From JBCCXL01 sp039191605 (GTDB lineage Bacteria > Acidobacteriota > Thermoanaerobaculia > Multivoradales > JAHZIX01), in contig JBCCXL010000013.1 in assembly GCA_039191605.1 (NCBI GenBank), positions 62,001-126,000 on the forward strand: DNA of 64,000 bases, given 5' to 3'. Below the pieces are notes generated by a model. The model did not search any database, had not been told where the DNA came from, and saw nothing but the letters and a program-made list of their open reading frames with translations. This document shows positions 53,877 to 62,415 of this stretch, one piece after another (the first letter of the stretch is position 1; every line of letters starts with the position of its first letter). Position numbers and translations under genes: made by a program.

Positions 53877-54674
53877 TTGTCTCAGGTACGGGTGGGGGTC
53901 GCCACGAGGCTGTATAGCCGACCCTTGGTATGGGGTCTGCTCAAGGGCCATCATGGTGATTTGCTGGAGACGACCCAGCACCCACCCTCCCTGCTGGCCC
54001 AGCTGATGGCCCAGGGCAGCCTGGACGTCGCCCTGCTCAGCCCTCTCCAGGCCCTGGAGCTGGATGATGTGTTGCTGCTACCGGATCTCTGTGCCGCTGC
54101 GGACGGGCCGTCGGAGACCATCTACCTGGTTTCGCCACAGCCCTTCGAGGACGTGCGCAGCGTCGCCGTTGGGGCCGAGAACGATGCCGCGGCGGCGCTG
54201 CTGCGCATCGTCTATCAGGAAAAATTCGGCTTTCAGCCGCAGCTCCACCTGCAGCGGCCGGATCTCGACCGCATGCTGCTGAGCTTCGACGCGGCGCTGC
54301 TCACCGGTGACGCCGCACTGCGCCAGCCCACTTCCGCCGGCCAATGCCTGGATCTCACCGCCGCCTGGCGAGAGATCACTGGCCTGCCGTGGGTCTTTGC
54401 GGTGTGGGTTGCGCAGGCCCGAGTGGGCCTTCCGGACCTGCCCTTTTACTTCAAGAGCAGCCTTCGTTACGGCCTGTCGGTAATGGACTCTCTGGTGCGA
54501 GAGAGCGCCGCCGAGCTGGATCTTTCGGCGGATCGAGTGCGCGAATATCTCGCCGAGGGGCAGCTCGGCTGGGTGCTGCGACAGCGGGAGCAGCAGAGCC
54601 TGGAGGAGCTCTACCGGCGGATCGTGCCGCTGGGGTTCCGGGACCGCGGGTCGGCGCTGAGTTTTGGGAAGTAG
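53877..54674 (+). CDS. mqnA: Menaquinone biosynthesis protein MqnA (chorismate dehydratase family)
   Basis: The 265-residue protein starts at a TTG 11 bp after rho. It has the MqnA/MqnD fold: RVGVATRLYSRPLVWGL, GSLDVALLSPLQAL (the family usually reads DVALIPS), and ALLTGDAALRQP (GDAAL is a conserved element). ITGLPWVFAVWVA is also typical. MqnA converts chorismate to the first intermediate of the futalosine pathway to menaquinone. MqnD shares the fold, so the exact assignment is moderately secure. It is likely in the engB-rho transcript. Confidence 0.85.
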   Translation: MSQVRVGVATRLYSRPLVWGLLKGHHGDLLETTQHPPSLLAQLMAQGSLDVALLSPLQALELDDVLLLPDLCAAADGPSETIYLVSPQPFEDVRSVAVGAENDAAAALLRIVYQEKFGFQPQLHLQRPDLDRMLLSFDAALLTGDAALRQPTSAGQCLDLTAAWREITGLPWVFAVWVAQARVGLPDLPFYFKSSLRYGLSVMDSLVRESAAELDLSADRVREYLAEGQLGWVLRQREQQSLEELYRRIVPLGFRDRGSALSFGK

Positions 54675-54703
54675 GGTTTTGGGGGGAGCAGGGCCCTCAG
54701 ACC

Positions 54704-55039
54704 TCATTCCCAGGGCGCATCGACAGGGACCAGGAGACGCTCGACGGGAACGCCGCTGAGGGCGGAGTCGACGATCTCTGGGATGTGCTCGGTGGTGACC
54801 TCTCGGTACCAGTGGTTGGCCGGCTGCACCACCACCACGACACCAAGACTGCAGTGCTTGAGGCAGCCGGTGCGGGTGACGATGACCTGTTGTCGAATCC
54901 CCCGACTGCGGATCTCATCCTTGAAGCGGCGGTAGAGAGGAAGGGCCCCGAGGGGCTCGCAGCTGGCTTTGCGCGCTCCCTCCCCTCGGCCATTGACGCA
55001 AACTAGGATTTGGGCTCGTGGGCTCGGCATGGGAGCCAT
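54704..55039 (-). CDS. Thioredoxin-like (2Fe-2S) ferredoxin
   Basis: The start is the ATG at 55039, with 55030 as an alternative. The 111-residue protein has AQILVCVNGRGEGARKASCEP and VTRTGCLKHCSLGVVVVVQP, giving four cysteines in the C-x12-C ... C-x3-C order of Shethna/NuoE-type ferredoxins. It probably carries electrons, but its partner is unknown. It is convergent with mqnA and divergent, by about 30 bp, from the gene at 55069. Confidence 0.85.
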   Translation of the reverse strand: MAPMPSPRAQILVCVNGRGEGARKASCEPLGALPLYRRFKDEIRSRGIRQQVIVTRTGCLKHCSLGVVVVVQPANHWYREVTTEHIPEIVDSALSGVPVERLLVPVDAPWE

Positions 55040-55068
55040 CCTATCGCCGAGGGCGCTACAATGGACCG

Positions 55069-55842
55069 ATGATTTGTTCTTGCCCTCGATGTCCCTCTCG
55101 CTCTCGTCGCTTCCGGGTGACGGGAGGTGGCCTGATGATCCTGGCATCGCTGCTCTTGCTGGGGGCGGCGGAGGTTCAGGCGGAGGATCGCGAGGGGCTG
55201 GAACAGCGCTTCGTCGCCGCGGTGCGAGATGCGGCGGTGGCGGAGCCCTTCGAGGTGGTTCGGGAGCTGAAGGCCATCAACCCTTACGAATCGGGCCTGG
55301 TGTGGCGAGGTCGTCCCGGTAAATCGTCTCTGCGCATGCTGGCCTGGGTGAAGGAAGGCGAAGGGGTTCCCCTGACTGTGGGGGAGACCTTCGTCGTGGA
55401 GGACCCGCTGGTGCTTACCGTAGTGCCCGAGCTGGTGGTGTTCTGCCGCACTCGAGGCCCGCGGCGGGAGCGGCAGCGGACCCTGAGGCTGGAGCAGCTT
55501 CTGGGGCTGCCGCCGGATGCCGGGAAGCAGAGGATGGTGGAGCTATGGGTGCCGGTGGAGGAGCTATTCCGCCGCTGCCTGGACCCGGAGGTCACCGATC
55601 ACGAATGCTCCTTGGTGACTCCCCGGGCGGGAGGTCGGATCGCCATCGATGCGCAGCATAGTGCAGAGCTGCTGGCGCTGCGGCGACAGAATCAGCCGGA
55701 GAGGATCACCACCAGCCTGGGCTATACCTACGATTGGGGTAATCCTCGATCCGAGGTGGGGCTCTCGGAGTTCGTCGCCCAGCCCGGGGCGCAGGTGGAG
55801 GTCCACAGCGTGACCCCGACCCTCGAATACTGTCTGCGCTGA
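55069..55842 (+). CDS. Hypothetical exported protein
   Basis: The start ATG 55069 gives a 257-residue protein with a hydrophobic signal segment after a basic N-terminus (LMILASLLLLGAAEVQA; a start at ATG 55135 would give a shorter leader). The mature part has no recognised domain. Four cysteines remain in the mature portion (for example VFCRTRG, FRRCLDP and DHECSL), so disulfides are possible. YDWGNPRSEVGLSEFVAQPGAQ is a distinctive block. Function unknown. Confidence 0.65.
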   Translation: MICSCPRCPSRSRRFRVTGGGLMILASLLLLGAAEVQAEDREGLEQRFVAAVRDAAVAEPFEVVRELKAINPYESGLVWRGRPGKSSLRMLAWVKEGEGVPLTVGETFVVEDPLVLTVVPELVVFCRTRGPRRERQRTLRLEQLLGLPPDAGKQRMVELWVPVEELFRRCLDPEVTDHECSLVTPRAGGRIAIDAQHSAELLALRRQNQPERITTSLGYTYDWGNPRSEVGLSEFVAQPGAQVEVHSVTPTLEYCLR

Positions 55843-56096
55843 GACTTGGTCCGGAGACTCTTTCTCGCCTCGCGCCGATCGCCCTAGGGGCGCGCCGAGG
55901 AACTCATCGATGGATCGCTGGCGCCGGAGAGTGCTCGGCGAGGTCGAGCAGAAGGCGTATCGTGTTCTCCCGGTTCGCCTGATGGGGTCGCGGTGGAGGC
56001 TTCTGTTGCAATGCGCGGAAGCGAAATCGACAAAGAAAATCGCGGAAATATCGTCGGCTGTTGTGAGGATGGGGAGCCCGCGGGATCTATCGTAGT

Positions 56097-56765
56097 GTGA
56101 ACGCCGCGATGACCACTTCCGATCCACCTCCCGACCGACCTCTCGACTCCCCGTCGCTGAAGGACCCGTCGCTGAAGGACCCGTCGTTGAGGGACCCGTC
56201 GCTGAAGGAGCCGCCGCTGAAAGCCCTGCCGCTGAAAGCCCTACCGCTGCAAGAACTGGTATCCCGCAGCCATGCCGGGGATGAAGAGGCGCAGCGGCAG
56301 CTGGTGCGGGAAATGGAGGACGTGGTGCGAGGGGTGGCGCGGAGCACCCTGGGGAACGCCCCCGATGCGGAGGATCTGACTCAGAACATCTTCCTTGCGG
56401 TCTTTCGGGGTCTCGGATCCTTTCGCGGCGAGGCGCATCTACGGACCTGGATTCGTTCCGTGGCGCGCAACGAGGCGAGGAAATTCCTGCGCACCCGCCT
56501 GCGGCGGGAGGATCCGGTGCGGGACGCCGATCGGGAGCCGGAGCGCCTCGCCTCGAAGCGCTTCGGCGACCGTCTGAGGGAGCGCCGGATCCACGCGGCC
56601 CTGACGGAGCTGCCGGCGGGAGATCGGGAGGCTCTGCATCTGGTGGTCTTCGACGGTGCGAGCTATGCGGAGGCTGGGGTTGCTCTCGGATGTAGCGCCG
56701 CGGCGATCCGCGGCCGCGTCTATCGAGCGCGGCAAGAGCTACGACAAAAACTCGAGGAAAGTTGA
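56097..56765 (+). CDS. ECF RNA polymerase sigma factor
   Basis: The start is GTG 56097 or ATG 56109; neither has a strong ribosome site. The 222-residue protein has an N-terminal tail of pentapeptide repeats, then sigma2 (AEDLTQNIFLAVFRGLGSFR, RTWIRSVARNEARKFL) and sigma4 (LPAGDREALHLVVFDGASYA, EAGVALGCSAAAIRGRVYRA). It is followed 9 bp later by a ZAS anti-sigma gene, and then by a TPR protein. It probably controls its own operon; a target promoter was not found. Confidence 0.92.
   Translation: MNAAMTTSDPPPDRPLDSPSLKDPSLKDPSLRDPSLKEPPLKALPLKALPLQELVSRSHAGDEEAQRQLVREMEDVVRGVARSTLGNAPDAEDLTQNIFLAVFRGLGSFRGEAHLRTWIRSVARNEARKFLRTRLRREDPVRDADREPERLASKRFGDRLRERRIHAALTELPAGDREALHLVVFDGASYAEAGVALGCSAAAIRGRVYRARQELRQKLEES
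56151..56255. repeat. In-frame 15-bp tandem repeat, 7 copies, in the ECF gene
   Basis: CCGTCGCTGAAGGAC is exact at 56151 and 56166; diverged units follow to 56255. The encoded pentapeptides are PSLKD, PSLRD, PSLKE, PPLKA, LPLKA and LPLQE. The array lies before the sigma2 domain, so it extends the N-terminus without disturbing the fold. Confidence 0.95.
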
Positions 56766-56774
56766 GGCAGAGAT

Positions 56775-57722
56775 ATGGATAGATTCCGCTCTACGGGCTC
56801 ACGATCTCTTCGCCCAGGGGCCTCCAGCCTGCCGGACGCCAGGGCATCGGCGGGTGCAGCGTCGGCGGGCGGGCTTGCCGACTGTGACCGAGCGCTGGAG
56901 ATTTTCTCCGCCAGCCTCGACGGCGAGGCGGGTTTGGAAGAGCTCGACCATTTGGCCGATCACCTTCAAGGCTGCGAGCCTTGTCGCCGGGCGTCGGCGG
57001 CCCTGGAAGCGCAGGATCAATGGCTGTGGGGTGCCGGTCCGCTGCAGAAGGAGCCGCCGGGCCCGCTGCCGGAGTCGCCCAGGCGCTGGCGAAGAGTTTG
57101 GGGAGGAGGCTGGCGACCGGGCCGTACCGCGGCTGCGGTGGCCGCGATGGCCGCGGGGATCGCCGTCGCCGTTCTCGTCATCCCTTGGCAAGGTGGCGTG
57201 GAGCCGCAGCGAGGCTCGGAGACCTCAGCCGTTGCGGCGCCGGGCCTGGCGGAAGCAATCCAGGGAGAGAGCAGCTCGGTGGTAGAGGGTCCGCCTCGGC
57301 GAGGCCCTGGTGAGGTGGGCCTCGAATCAGCCCAGGGGGTCGCCGGTGGAGCCGCTAGCGAGCTCTCTGGCCGCGAGATCCTGGACCGGGAGCTGGATCT
57401 GCTGATGGCCCGGGCCGACGCGGTGGTGGCGGCCTTGCCCCGTTCTGCGAATCGTGCCCCAGAGATTCGTCGGTGGGGGGGAGGGGAGCTGAGTCGCGAT
57501 GCTCTATCCGCGGCGAGGCAGATCCTCGAGACTCTTCCTCCGGGTTCAGGTCCCCCGGGTTCAGGTCCCCCGGGATCAGATTCGATGGGGGAGAGGCTCT
57601 TCGAGGGTTCTTCTCCGGCCCGCTCCCTCCGGCCGACGCTTCGCGAAGGCTGGGGCTCAGGCTCCGATGCAGCGACGAAGAACCCTTTCCGCCGCCAGCG
57701 GTGGACGTCGCGGTCATCCTGA
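56775..57722 (+). CDS. Membrane-anchored anti-sigma factor with zinc-binding ZAS motif
   Basis: The 315-residue protein has an N-terminal ZAS domain (DCDRALEIFSASLDGEAG, HLADHLQGCEPCRR; H-x3-C-x2-C), one TM segment (TAAAVAAMAAGIAVAVLVIPW, ~residues 120-140) and a poorly conserved outer part with a PPGSG repeat (57541-57585). It should hold the ECF factor encoded upstream at the membrane and release it on a signal. Confidence 0.85.
   Translation: MDRFRSTGSRSLRPGASSLPDARASAGAASAGGLADCDRALEIFSASLDGEAGLEELDHLADHLQGCEPCRRASAALEAQDQWLWGAGPLQKEPPGPLPESPRRWRRVWGGGWRPGRTAAAVAAMAAGIAVAVLVIPWQGGVEPQRGSETSAVAAPGLAEAIQGESSSVVEGPPRRGPGEVGLESAQGVAGGAASELSGREILDRELDLLMARADAVVAALPRSANRAPEIRRWGGGELSRDALSAARQILETLPPGSGPPGSGPPGSDSMGERLFEGSSPARSLRPTLREGWGSGSDAATKNPFRRQRWTSRSS
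57541..57585. repeat. In-frame 15-bp tandem repeat, 3 copies, in the anti-sigma gene
   Basis: CGGGTTCAGGTCCCC occurs twice exactly (57541 and 57556), followed by a diverged third copy. It encodes PPGSG pentapeptides in the extracytoplasmic part. Confidence 0.9.
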
Positions 57723-57861
57723 ATCGCCTCGAGCTGAGGAAAGATCGATGAGAGATCGAAGAGCCCTTCAGACAGATCACCCTTCAAAGACTTCGCCCTT
57801 CAGAAACCTCGCCGGCTCGCCCCTTGGTGGCCCAGGCTTCACAATAGATCAGGAGAACGTC

Positions 57862-58554
57862 ATGCCTAGGAATCCCCAGCTTATTCGGTCGATGCTGCCC
57901 CTTCGGTCCTCGTCGGAGATTCACTCCAGCTCTGCTGAACCCTGCGGTAGCGCCCGGGTGGCGGTGTGGATGCTGATCGTCCTCTTGCTGCCCCTGCTGC
58001 CATCGAGTTTGGGGCAATCGGTCGTCAGCTCATCTGAGACGGGGGCGAAGAGCGCCCTTGCCCCGCTCTTCGCTATCTCGCCGTTGGTGGCCGAGGAAGA
58101 AGATTGGGAGGACGAGGACGAGGAAGAGGCGGAGGAGCGGGCCGAAGAAGCTCGCGAGGCGCGCATCATGCTGCTGCAGAGCATGGCCGAGGCGCATTTC
58201 GAGAAGTCCGAGCTGCTGCGGGAGGATGGTCGCTTCGAAGAGGCCATCGCGGAGCTGGAGCAGCTGCGCGCTCTACCTTTCCCTGAAGAGGCGGAGATGG
58301 CGGAAGAGCTCTTCGGGGTAGACATCACTATCATCGAGCTCTATCTCGAGAATCAGAGGCCGGAGAAGGCCAAGGGAGTGATTCGTCAGGCCCTGGAGCG
58401 CAACGCGGAGCGCCCCGCCCGTCTCGCCCTGCTTCACAACATGCTCGGGCGAGTGCTGCGGGAGCAGGATCGCCGCACCGAAGCCCTGAAGCACTTCAAC
58501 CTCGCCATCGAGCTCGGCCGGCAGGCCCTGGAGTCAGGAGACTCCATCCATTGA
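57862..58554 (+). CDS. Exported TPR-repeat protein of the ECF operon
   Basis: The ATG at 57862 has AGGAG 7 nt upstream; a longer frame to 57499 overlaps the anti-sigma gene in another frame. The 230-residue protein has a hydrophobic segment (VAVWMLIVLLLPLLPSSLG, ~residues 34-52), an acidic stretch (EEEDWEDEDEEEAEERAEE), then TPR-like helices (AEAHFEKSELLREDGRFEEA, NMLGRVLREQDRRTEALKHF). It may be anchored or exported and may scaffold protein complexes. The gap to the anti-sigma gene is about 140 bp. Confidence 0.75.
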   Translation: MPRNPQLIRSMLPLRSSSEIHSSSAEPCGSARVAVWMLIVLLLPLLPSSLGQSVVSSSETGAKSALAPLFAISPLVAEEEDWEDEDEEEAEERAEEAREARIMLLQSMAEAHFEKSELLREDGRFEEAIAELEQLRALPFPEEAEMAEELFGVDITIIELYLENQRPEKAKGVIRQALERNAERPARLALLHNMLGRVLREQDRRTEALKHFNLAIELGRQALESGDSIH

Positions 58555-58944
58555 ACCGATGGCCTAGGCCGATCCATTGGACCGGTCCACTGGGATGACC
58601 CAGCGGGTCGATTGGGGGGAGGCGATCCATTTGCGGCGATTCCCTCAGGCCATTCGGTAGGCAGCAGGGGCATTCGGCAAGAAGGCCGCAAGAAACTGAT
58701 TCTCTGAGGGTTTCTGTATCCAAGACTGTCCTAGAGAGTCATCCAGAGGGTGGAGAGACGTGCCGTAGCCCGGTGAAACCGGGCTCCCAAGAGGGGCCCA
58801 AGGTGCCATCGAGGGAAAATCCAAGAAATAGAGAAATTTCTTTGTGACGATACGTTGATCCCGGGATCTAAGGACGTAGGTACCCTCGCAACTGGACTCT
58901 TGAACTCCTCGCAGCAAAGGGGAAAGATTTTGCGCTCTTCGTCA
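58555..58944. other. Spacer upstream of the DUF1800 gene
   Basis: The stretch has loosely repeated GATCCATTGGACC-like elements near 58545-58640 and a REP-like hairpin at 58768-58786. A TTG at 58855 is in frame with the DUF1800 gene, so part of this may be coding. The AT-rich run at 58815-58845 could hold a promoter. Confidence 0.4.
58768..58786. repeat. REP-like hairpin
   Basis: AGCCCGG pairs perfectly with CCGGGCT around a TGAAA loop. The motif resembles dispersed intergenic hairpins in other bacterial genomes. Only one copy is in this window. Confidence 0.5.
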
Positions 58945-60801
58945 ATGGCTGAATGCACAACCCAGAGCGGGCCGCACGTCGACGGCTCCGCCATCGATGA
59001 CCCGTCACCGGCGCATTCCGCGGAATCGATGATTCCTCCGCTGCCGGCGACCGCTGGTGGAGGCGTCGACGGAGGTGAACCGGCGCTGGTTGCCGGCATG
59101 AGCCGCCGTTCCTTCCTCGGCTGGATCGGGGCGGTTGGAGCGGTGGTGGGGACCGCTAGCGTGACCGGATCTCCCAAGGCTCTCGCCTACGAGATCGACC
59201 GCCGGGGGATCAGCCTGACGGAGCTAGAGCAGGCCTCACGCTTTCTCGCCCAGGCGACCTTCGGCGGCAATCGGGCACTCATCGAGGAGGTGGCGAATCG
59301 CGGCATTGAGAGCTGGCTGGACGGGCAGCTGGCGATGAATGCGCAGCCTCTACTGGCGGTTGTGGAGGATTCCTTCGAAGCGGCGCCAGAAGAATTCGAG
59401 GACGCCTTCCTCTTTTTCGATTGGGCGTGGTGGGAGAGCGCCCTGCAGCGGGAGGACATGGTGCGGCAGCGGGTGACCTTCGCCCTTTCTCAGATCTTCG
59501 TCGTCTCGCGCCGCGAGGAGCGACTCTTCGAGCATTCGGAGCTGATCGCTTCCTACCACGACGTTCTGCAGCGCCACGCTTTCGGAAACTTCCGCGATCT
59601 GCTGCTGGATGTGGCGCTGCATCCGGCGATGGGCATCTACCTCAGCCATCTCCACAATCGCCGCAGCGACCCGTCGCGGAACCGCTTCCCGGACGAAAAC
59701 TTCGCCCGTGAGGTGATGCAGCTCTTCACCATCGGCCTCTATAAGCTTCGCCTCGACGGTACTCCCCGCCGCGACTCTAGCGGCGAGCTGATTCCCACCT
59801 ACGGTAATGCTGAGATTACCGAGATGGCGAAGATCTTCACCGGGCTCACCTATGGGGAGGAAGATCCTGGGGTCCCGCTGGAATTTGGCTCCGATTACGG
59901 CAATTTCGTTTTGCCGATGAGGATGTATGAGCCGGAACACGAGCCGGGTGCGAAACGCCTGCTGGACGGCTTCGTGGTGCCGGCGGGGCAGAGCGGGATG
60001 CAGGACATCGAGAGCGCGGTGGACCACCTCTTCCAGCATCCCAACGTAGGGCCCTTCTTCGGCCGGCTGCTGATTCAGCGGCTGGTGACCTCGAACCCCA
60101 GTTCCGCCTACGTCAGGCGAGTCGCGCTGGTGTTCAACGACGACGGCACCGGAACTCGAGGCAATCTCGCCGCGGTGGTGCGGGCGATCCTGCTGGACCC
60201 GGAGGCGAGGCAGCTGCAGCGGCTGGCGGATCCGACCTTCGGCAAGGTGCGAGAGCCCATCGTGCGCTGGGTACAGCTCGGTCGCACTTTCGAGATTGAC
60301 AGCCTCACCGGCCGTACGCGTCACTTCGGCGCCCTCGGTGCGCAAGACGAAGGGGGGGAGCTGACCCCCTTCTCGCAATATCCCTACTTCTCGCCCAGCG
60401 TGTTCAATTTCTACTCCCCCACCCATTCTCCGGCGGGTACGCTGGCGGATGCCGGCCTGGTGGCGCCGGAGATGGAGATCGTGCATAGCTACACCACGGT
60501 GGCGACCATCAACCGAATTCAGCTGGCGGTCTTCGCGGACTACTACCTGCTGGACTACGAGGGGGACGACTTCGAGCCGGTGGCGCTGGATCTGAGCTTG
60601 GAAGCGGAAATCGCCCGGGATGACGGTCCCGAGGCGCTGGTGGATCATCTCGACCTGCTGATGACCTACGGCACCCTGAGCGCGAGCACCCGCAGCACCA
60701 TTCTCGAGGCCCTGCGCTCCCTCTCCGGGGCGCCCCAGGTGCAGGCCCAGGCAGCTCTCTACCTTCTGTTGATTTCCCCGGATTACGTGGTGCAGCGCTG
60801 A
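58945..60801 (+). CDS. DUF1800 domain protein, Tat-exported
   Basis: I use the ATG at 58945 (618 residues); an upstream TTG (58855) or downstream ATG (59098) are possible. A twin-arginine signal (SRRSFLGWIGAVGAVVGTAS) starts near residue 52 of this version, and the downstream ATG places it at the N-terminus, so 59098 is a serious alternative. The DUF1800 core follows: ASRFLAQATFGGNRALIEEV, MVRQRVTFALSQIFVVSRRE, DENFAREVMQLFTIGLYKL and FGRLLIQRLVTSNPSSAYV. DUF1800 and DUF1501 genes are usually paired, as here (24-bp gap). The biochemical role is unknown to me. Confidence 0.88.
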   Translation: MAECTTQSGPHVDGSAIDDPSPAHSAESMIPPLPATAGGGVDGGEPALVAGMSRRSFLGWIGAVGAVVGTASVTGSPKALAYEIDRRGISLTELEQASRFLAQATFGGNRALIEEVANRGIESWLDGQLAMNAQPLLAVVEDSFEAAPEEFEDAFLFFDWAWWESALQREDMVRQRVTFALSQIFVVSRREERLFEHSELIASYHDVLQRHAFGNFRDLLLDVALHPAMGIYLSHLHNRRSDPSRNRFPDENFAREVMQLFTIGLYKLRLDGTPRRDSSGELIPTYGNAEITEMAKIFTGLTYGEEDPGVPLEFGSDYGNFVLPMRMYEPEHEPGAKRLLDGFVVPAGQSGMQDIESAVDHLFQHPNVGPFFGRLLIQRLVTSNPSSAYVRRVALVFNDDGTGTRGNLAAVVRAILLDPEARQLQRLADPTFGKVREPIVRWVQLGRTFEIDSLTGRTRHFGALGAQDEGGELTPFSQYPYFSPSVFNFYSPTHSPAGTLADAGLVAPEMEIVHSYTTVATINRIQLAVFADYYLLDYEGDDFEPVALDLSLEAEIARDDGPEALVDHLDLLMTYGTLSASTRSTILEALRSLSGAPQVQAQAALYLLLISPDYVVQR

Positions 60802-60825
60802 CGCGCACCGAGAAAGGACTTCCCG

Positions 60826-62262
60826 ATGAACCATCGCCCTCTCTCCCGTCGCCGCTTCCTGGGGCAGGCCAGCTGCAGCGCCATCGGCGCTACTTCCCTG
60901 TTCTCTACCTTGCTCAATCTACGCTCCGCCAACGCCCTCGCCCTCGAGACGACTCGCGCCGATCTATCGGCGACGATAGCGGCGCCCAAGGCTCTGCCGG
61001 GAAGCGATTACAAGGCGCTGGTGTGCCTCTTTCTCGCTGGCGGCAACGATTCCTTCAACATGGTGGTGCCCCGGGGAACGGCAGAGCATCGCGAATACTC
61101 CACCATTCGAGCCGATCTCGCCCTGCCGGCCTCCTCTCTGCTGCCCCTGAACGGGGCGGGGACTGATGGCCGAGAGTTCGGGCTCCATGCCGGCATGCCG
61201 GAGGTGCGCTCCCTCTACGACCAGGGGGATCTGGCCTTCGTTGCCAATGTCGGCTCCCTGGTGGAGCCCACCACCAAGACGGGGATCGTGAACGGCAACG
61301 CCCGTCTGCCTCTGGGCCTCTACTCCCACAGCGATCAGATTATGCATTGGCAGACCAGCCTGCCGGATCAGCGCTCCGGTCTCGGCTGGGCCGGGCGGAC
61401 GGCGGACCTGCTGCGCTCTTCCAATGCCGATGATCGGGTGTCGATGAACCTTTCGCTGAGCGGCACCAACGTCTTTCAGTCGGGATCCTCGGTGGTGCCC
61501 TACGCGATTCGTCCCGAGGGGAATGGCAGCATCGGGATCCGAGGCTTCGGCGAGGACGATCTCTTCGGCCAGCTGCAGACCGCCGCCATCAACAACATGG
61601 TGGATGAGCAATATCAGAACCTCTTCCTGCAGACCTTCGCCCAGACCAACCGCAACGCCATCGACGCCCATCAGCTCTTCTCCGCCGCGGTGGGCTCGGT
61701 CTCTCCGCTGAGCACCACCTTCGATCCGGATCCGGTGTCCCAAAGCTTCCGCATGGTGGCTCGCACCATCGCCGCTCGCCAAAGCCTGGGGGTGCGGCGT
61801 CAGACCTTCTTCATCCTCTTCGGCGGCTGGGATCACCACGACGAGGTGCTCAACGCCCAGGGACAGATGCTGCCGGTGGTGAGCAAGGCGTTGGGGAGCT
61901 TCCACGGCGCCCTCACGGAGCTGGGGCTGCTGCAGGACGTGGTGACCTTCACCGCCTCGGATTTCGGCCGCACCCTGTCTTCCAATGGCCGCGGCTCCGA
62001 TCACGCCTGGGGCGGAAATCACATCGTGATGGGCGGCCCGGTGCGCGGTGGCCAGATGTACGGCACCTACCCCTCGCTCTACGCCGACAACGACCTCGAC
62101 ACCGGCCGCGGGCGGCTGATTCCCACTCTCTCCTGCGACGAGTACTTCGCCGAGCTCGCCGCCTGGTTCGGCGTCTCGGATTCCGATCTCGGCACGGTGC
62201 TGCCGAACCTCGATCGCTTCTACAGTGTGGGGTCCGGCGCTCCCATCGGCTTCCTCGGCTAG
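60826..62262 (+). CDS. DUF1501 domain protein, Tat-exported
   Basis: The 478-residue protein begins with a twin-arginine signal (MNHRPLSRRRFLGQASCSA) and has the DUF1501 pattern: YKALVCLFLAGGNDSFNMVV, FGLHAGMPEVRSLYDQGDLA, LFGGWDHHDE, FTASDFGRTLSSNGRGSDHA and WGGNHIVMGGPV. The fold is related to sulfatases/alkaline phosphatases, with DHHDE and SDHAWGGNH as probable metal-site residues. It probably acts with the DUF1800 protein in the periplasm or at the surface. AGAAAGGA precedes the ATG. Confidence 0.92.
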   Translation: MNHRPLSRRRFLGQASCSAIGATSLFSTLLNLRSANALALETTRADLSATIAAPKALPGSDYKALVCLFLAGGNDSFNMVVPRGTAEHREYSTIRADLALPASSLLPLNGAGTDGREFGLHAGMPEVRSLYDQGDLAFVANVGSLVEPTTKTGIVNGNARLPLGLYSHSDQIMHWQTSLPDQRSGLGWAGRTADLLRSSNADDRVSMNLSLSGTNVFQSGSSVVPYAIRPEGNGSIGIRGFGEDDLFGQLQTAAINNMVDEQYQNLFLQTFAQTNRNAIDAHQLFSAAVGSVSPLSTTFDPDPVSQSFRMVARTIAARQSLGVRRQTFFILFGGWDHHDEVLNAQGQMLPVVSKALGSFHGALTELGLLQDVVTFTASDFGRTLSSNGRGSDHAWGGNHIVMGGPVRGGQMYGTYPSLYADNDLDTGRGRLIPTLSCDEYFAELAAWFGVSDSDLGTVLPNLDRFYSVGSGAPIGFLG

Positions 62263-62294
62263 CTCGGAGATTGGCTTAGGCTTTGGCGTCGCCG

Positions 62295-62414
62295 TCAGCG
62301 GTAGTCGGGGGGCTGGCTCTCGGTGGCGGCGACGCTGAACTTCTCCGTCGGGTATTTCTCCGCCGGATGTTTCTCGACCTGCTGTTTCTTCAGCCGGTCT
62401 TTCTTCAGCTCGAT
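62295..62414 (-). pseudogene. In-frame extension beyond the HDAC stop codon
   Basis: Beyond the TAA at 62415-62417, the HDAC frame continues for 39 codons (IELKKDRLKKQQVEKHPAEK, then a tail) to a TGA at 62295-62297. The extension is built of 15-bp units and ends in VAATESQPPDYR. It looks like a former C-terminal tail cut off by a TAA, or a readthrough product. It could equally be chance. Confidence 0.35.
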
Positions 62415-62415
62415 T
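62341..62415. repeat. 15-bp tandem repeat, 5 copies, at the HDAC gene 3' end
   Basis: Units starting TTCTCCG or TTCTTCAG lie at 62341, 62356, 62371, 62386 and 62401. On the minus strand they encode pentapeptides ending in K (ELKKD, RLKKQ, QVEKH, PAEKY, PTEKF). The last unit abuts the HDAC stop codon. Confidence 0.85.
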
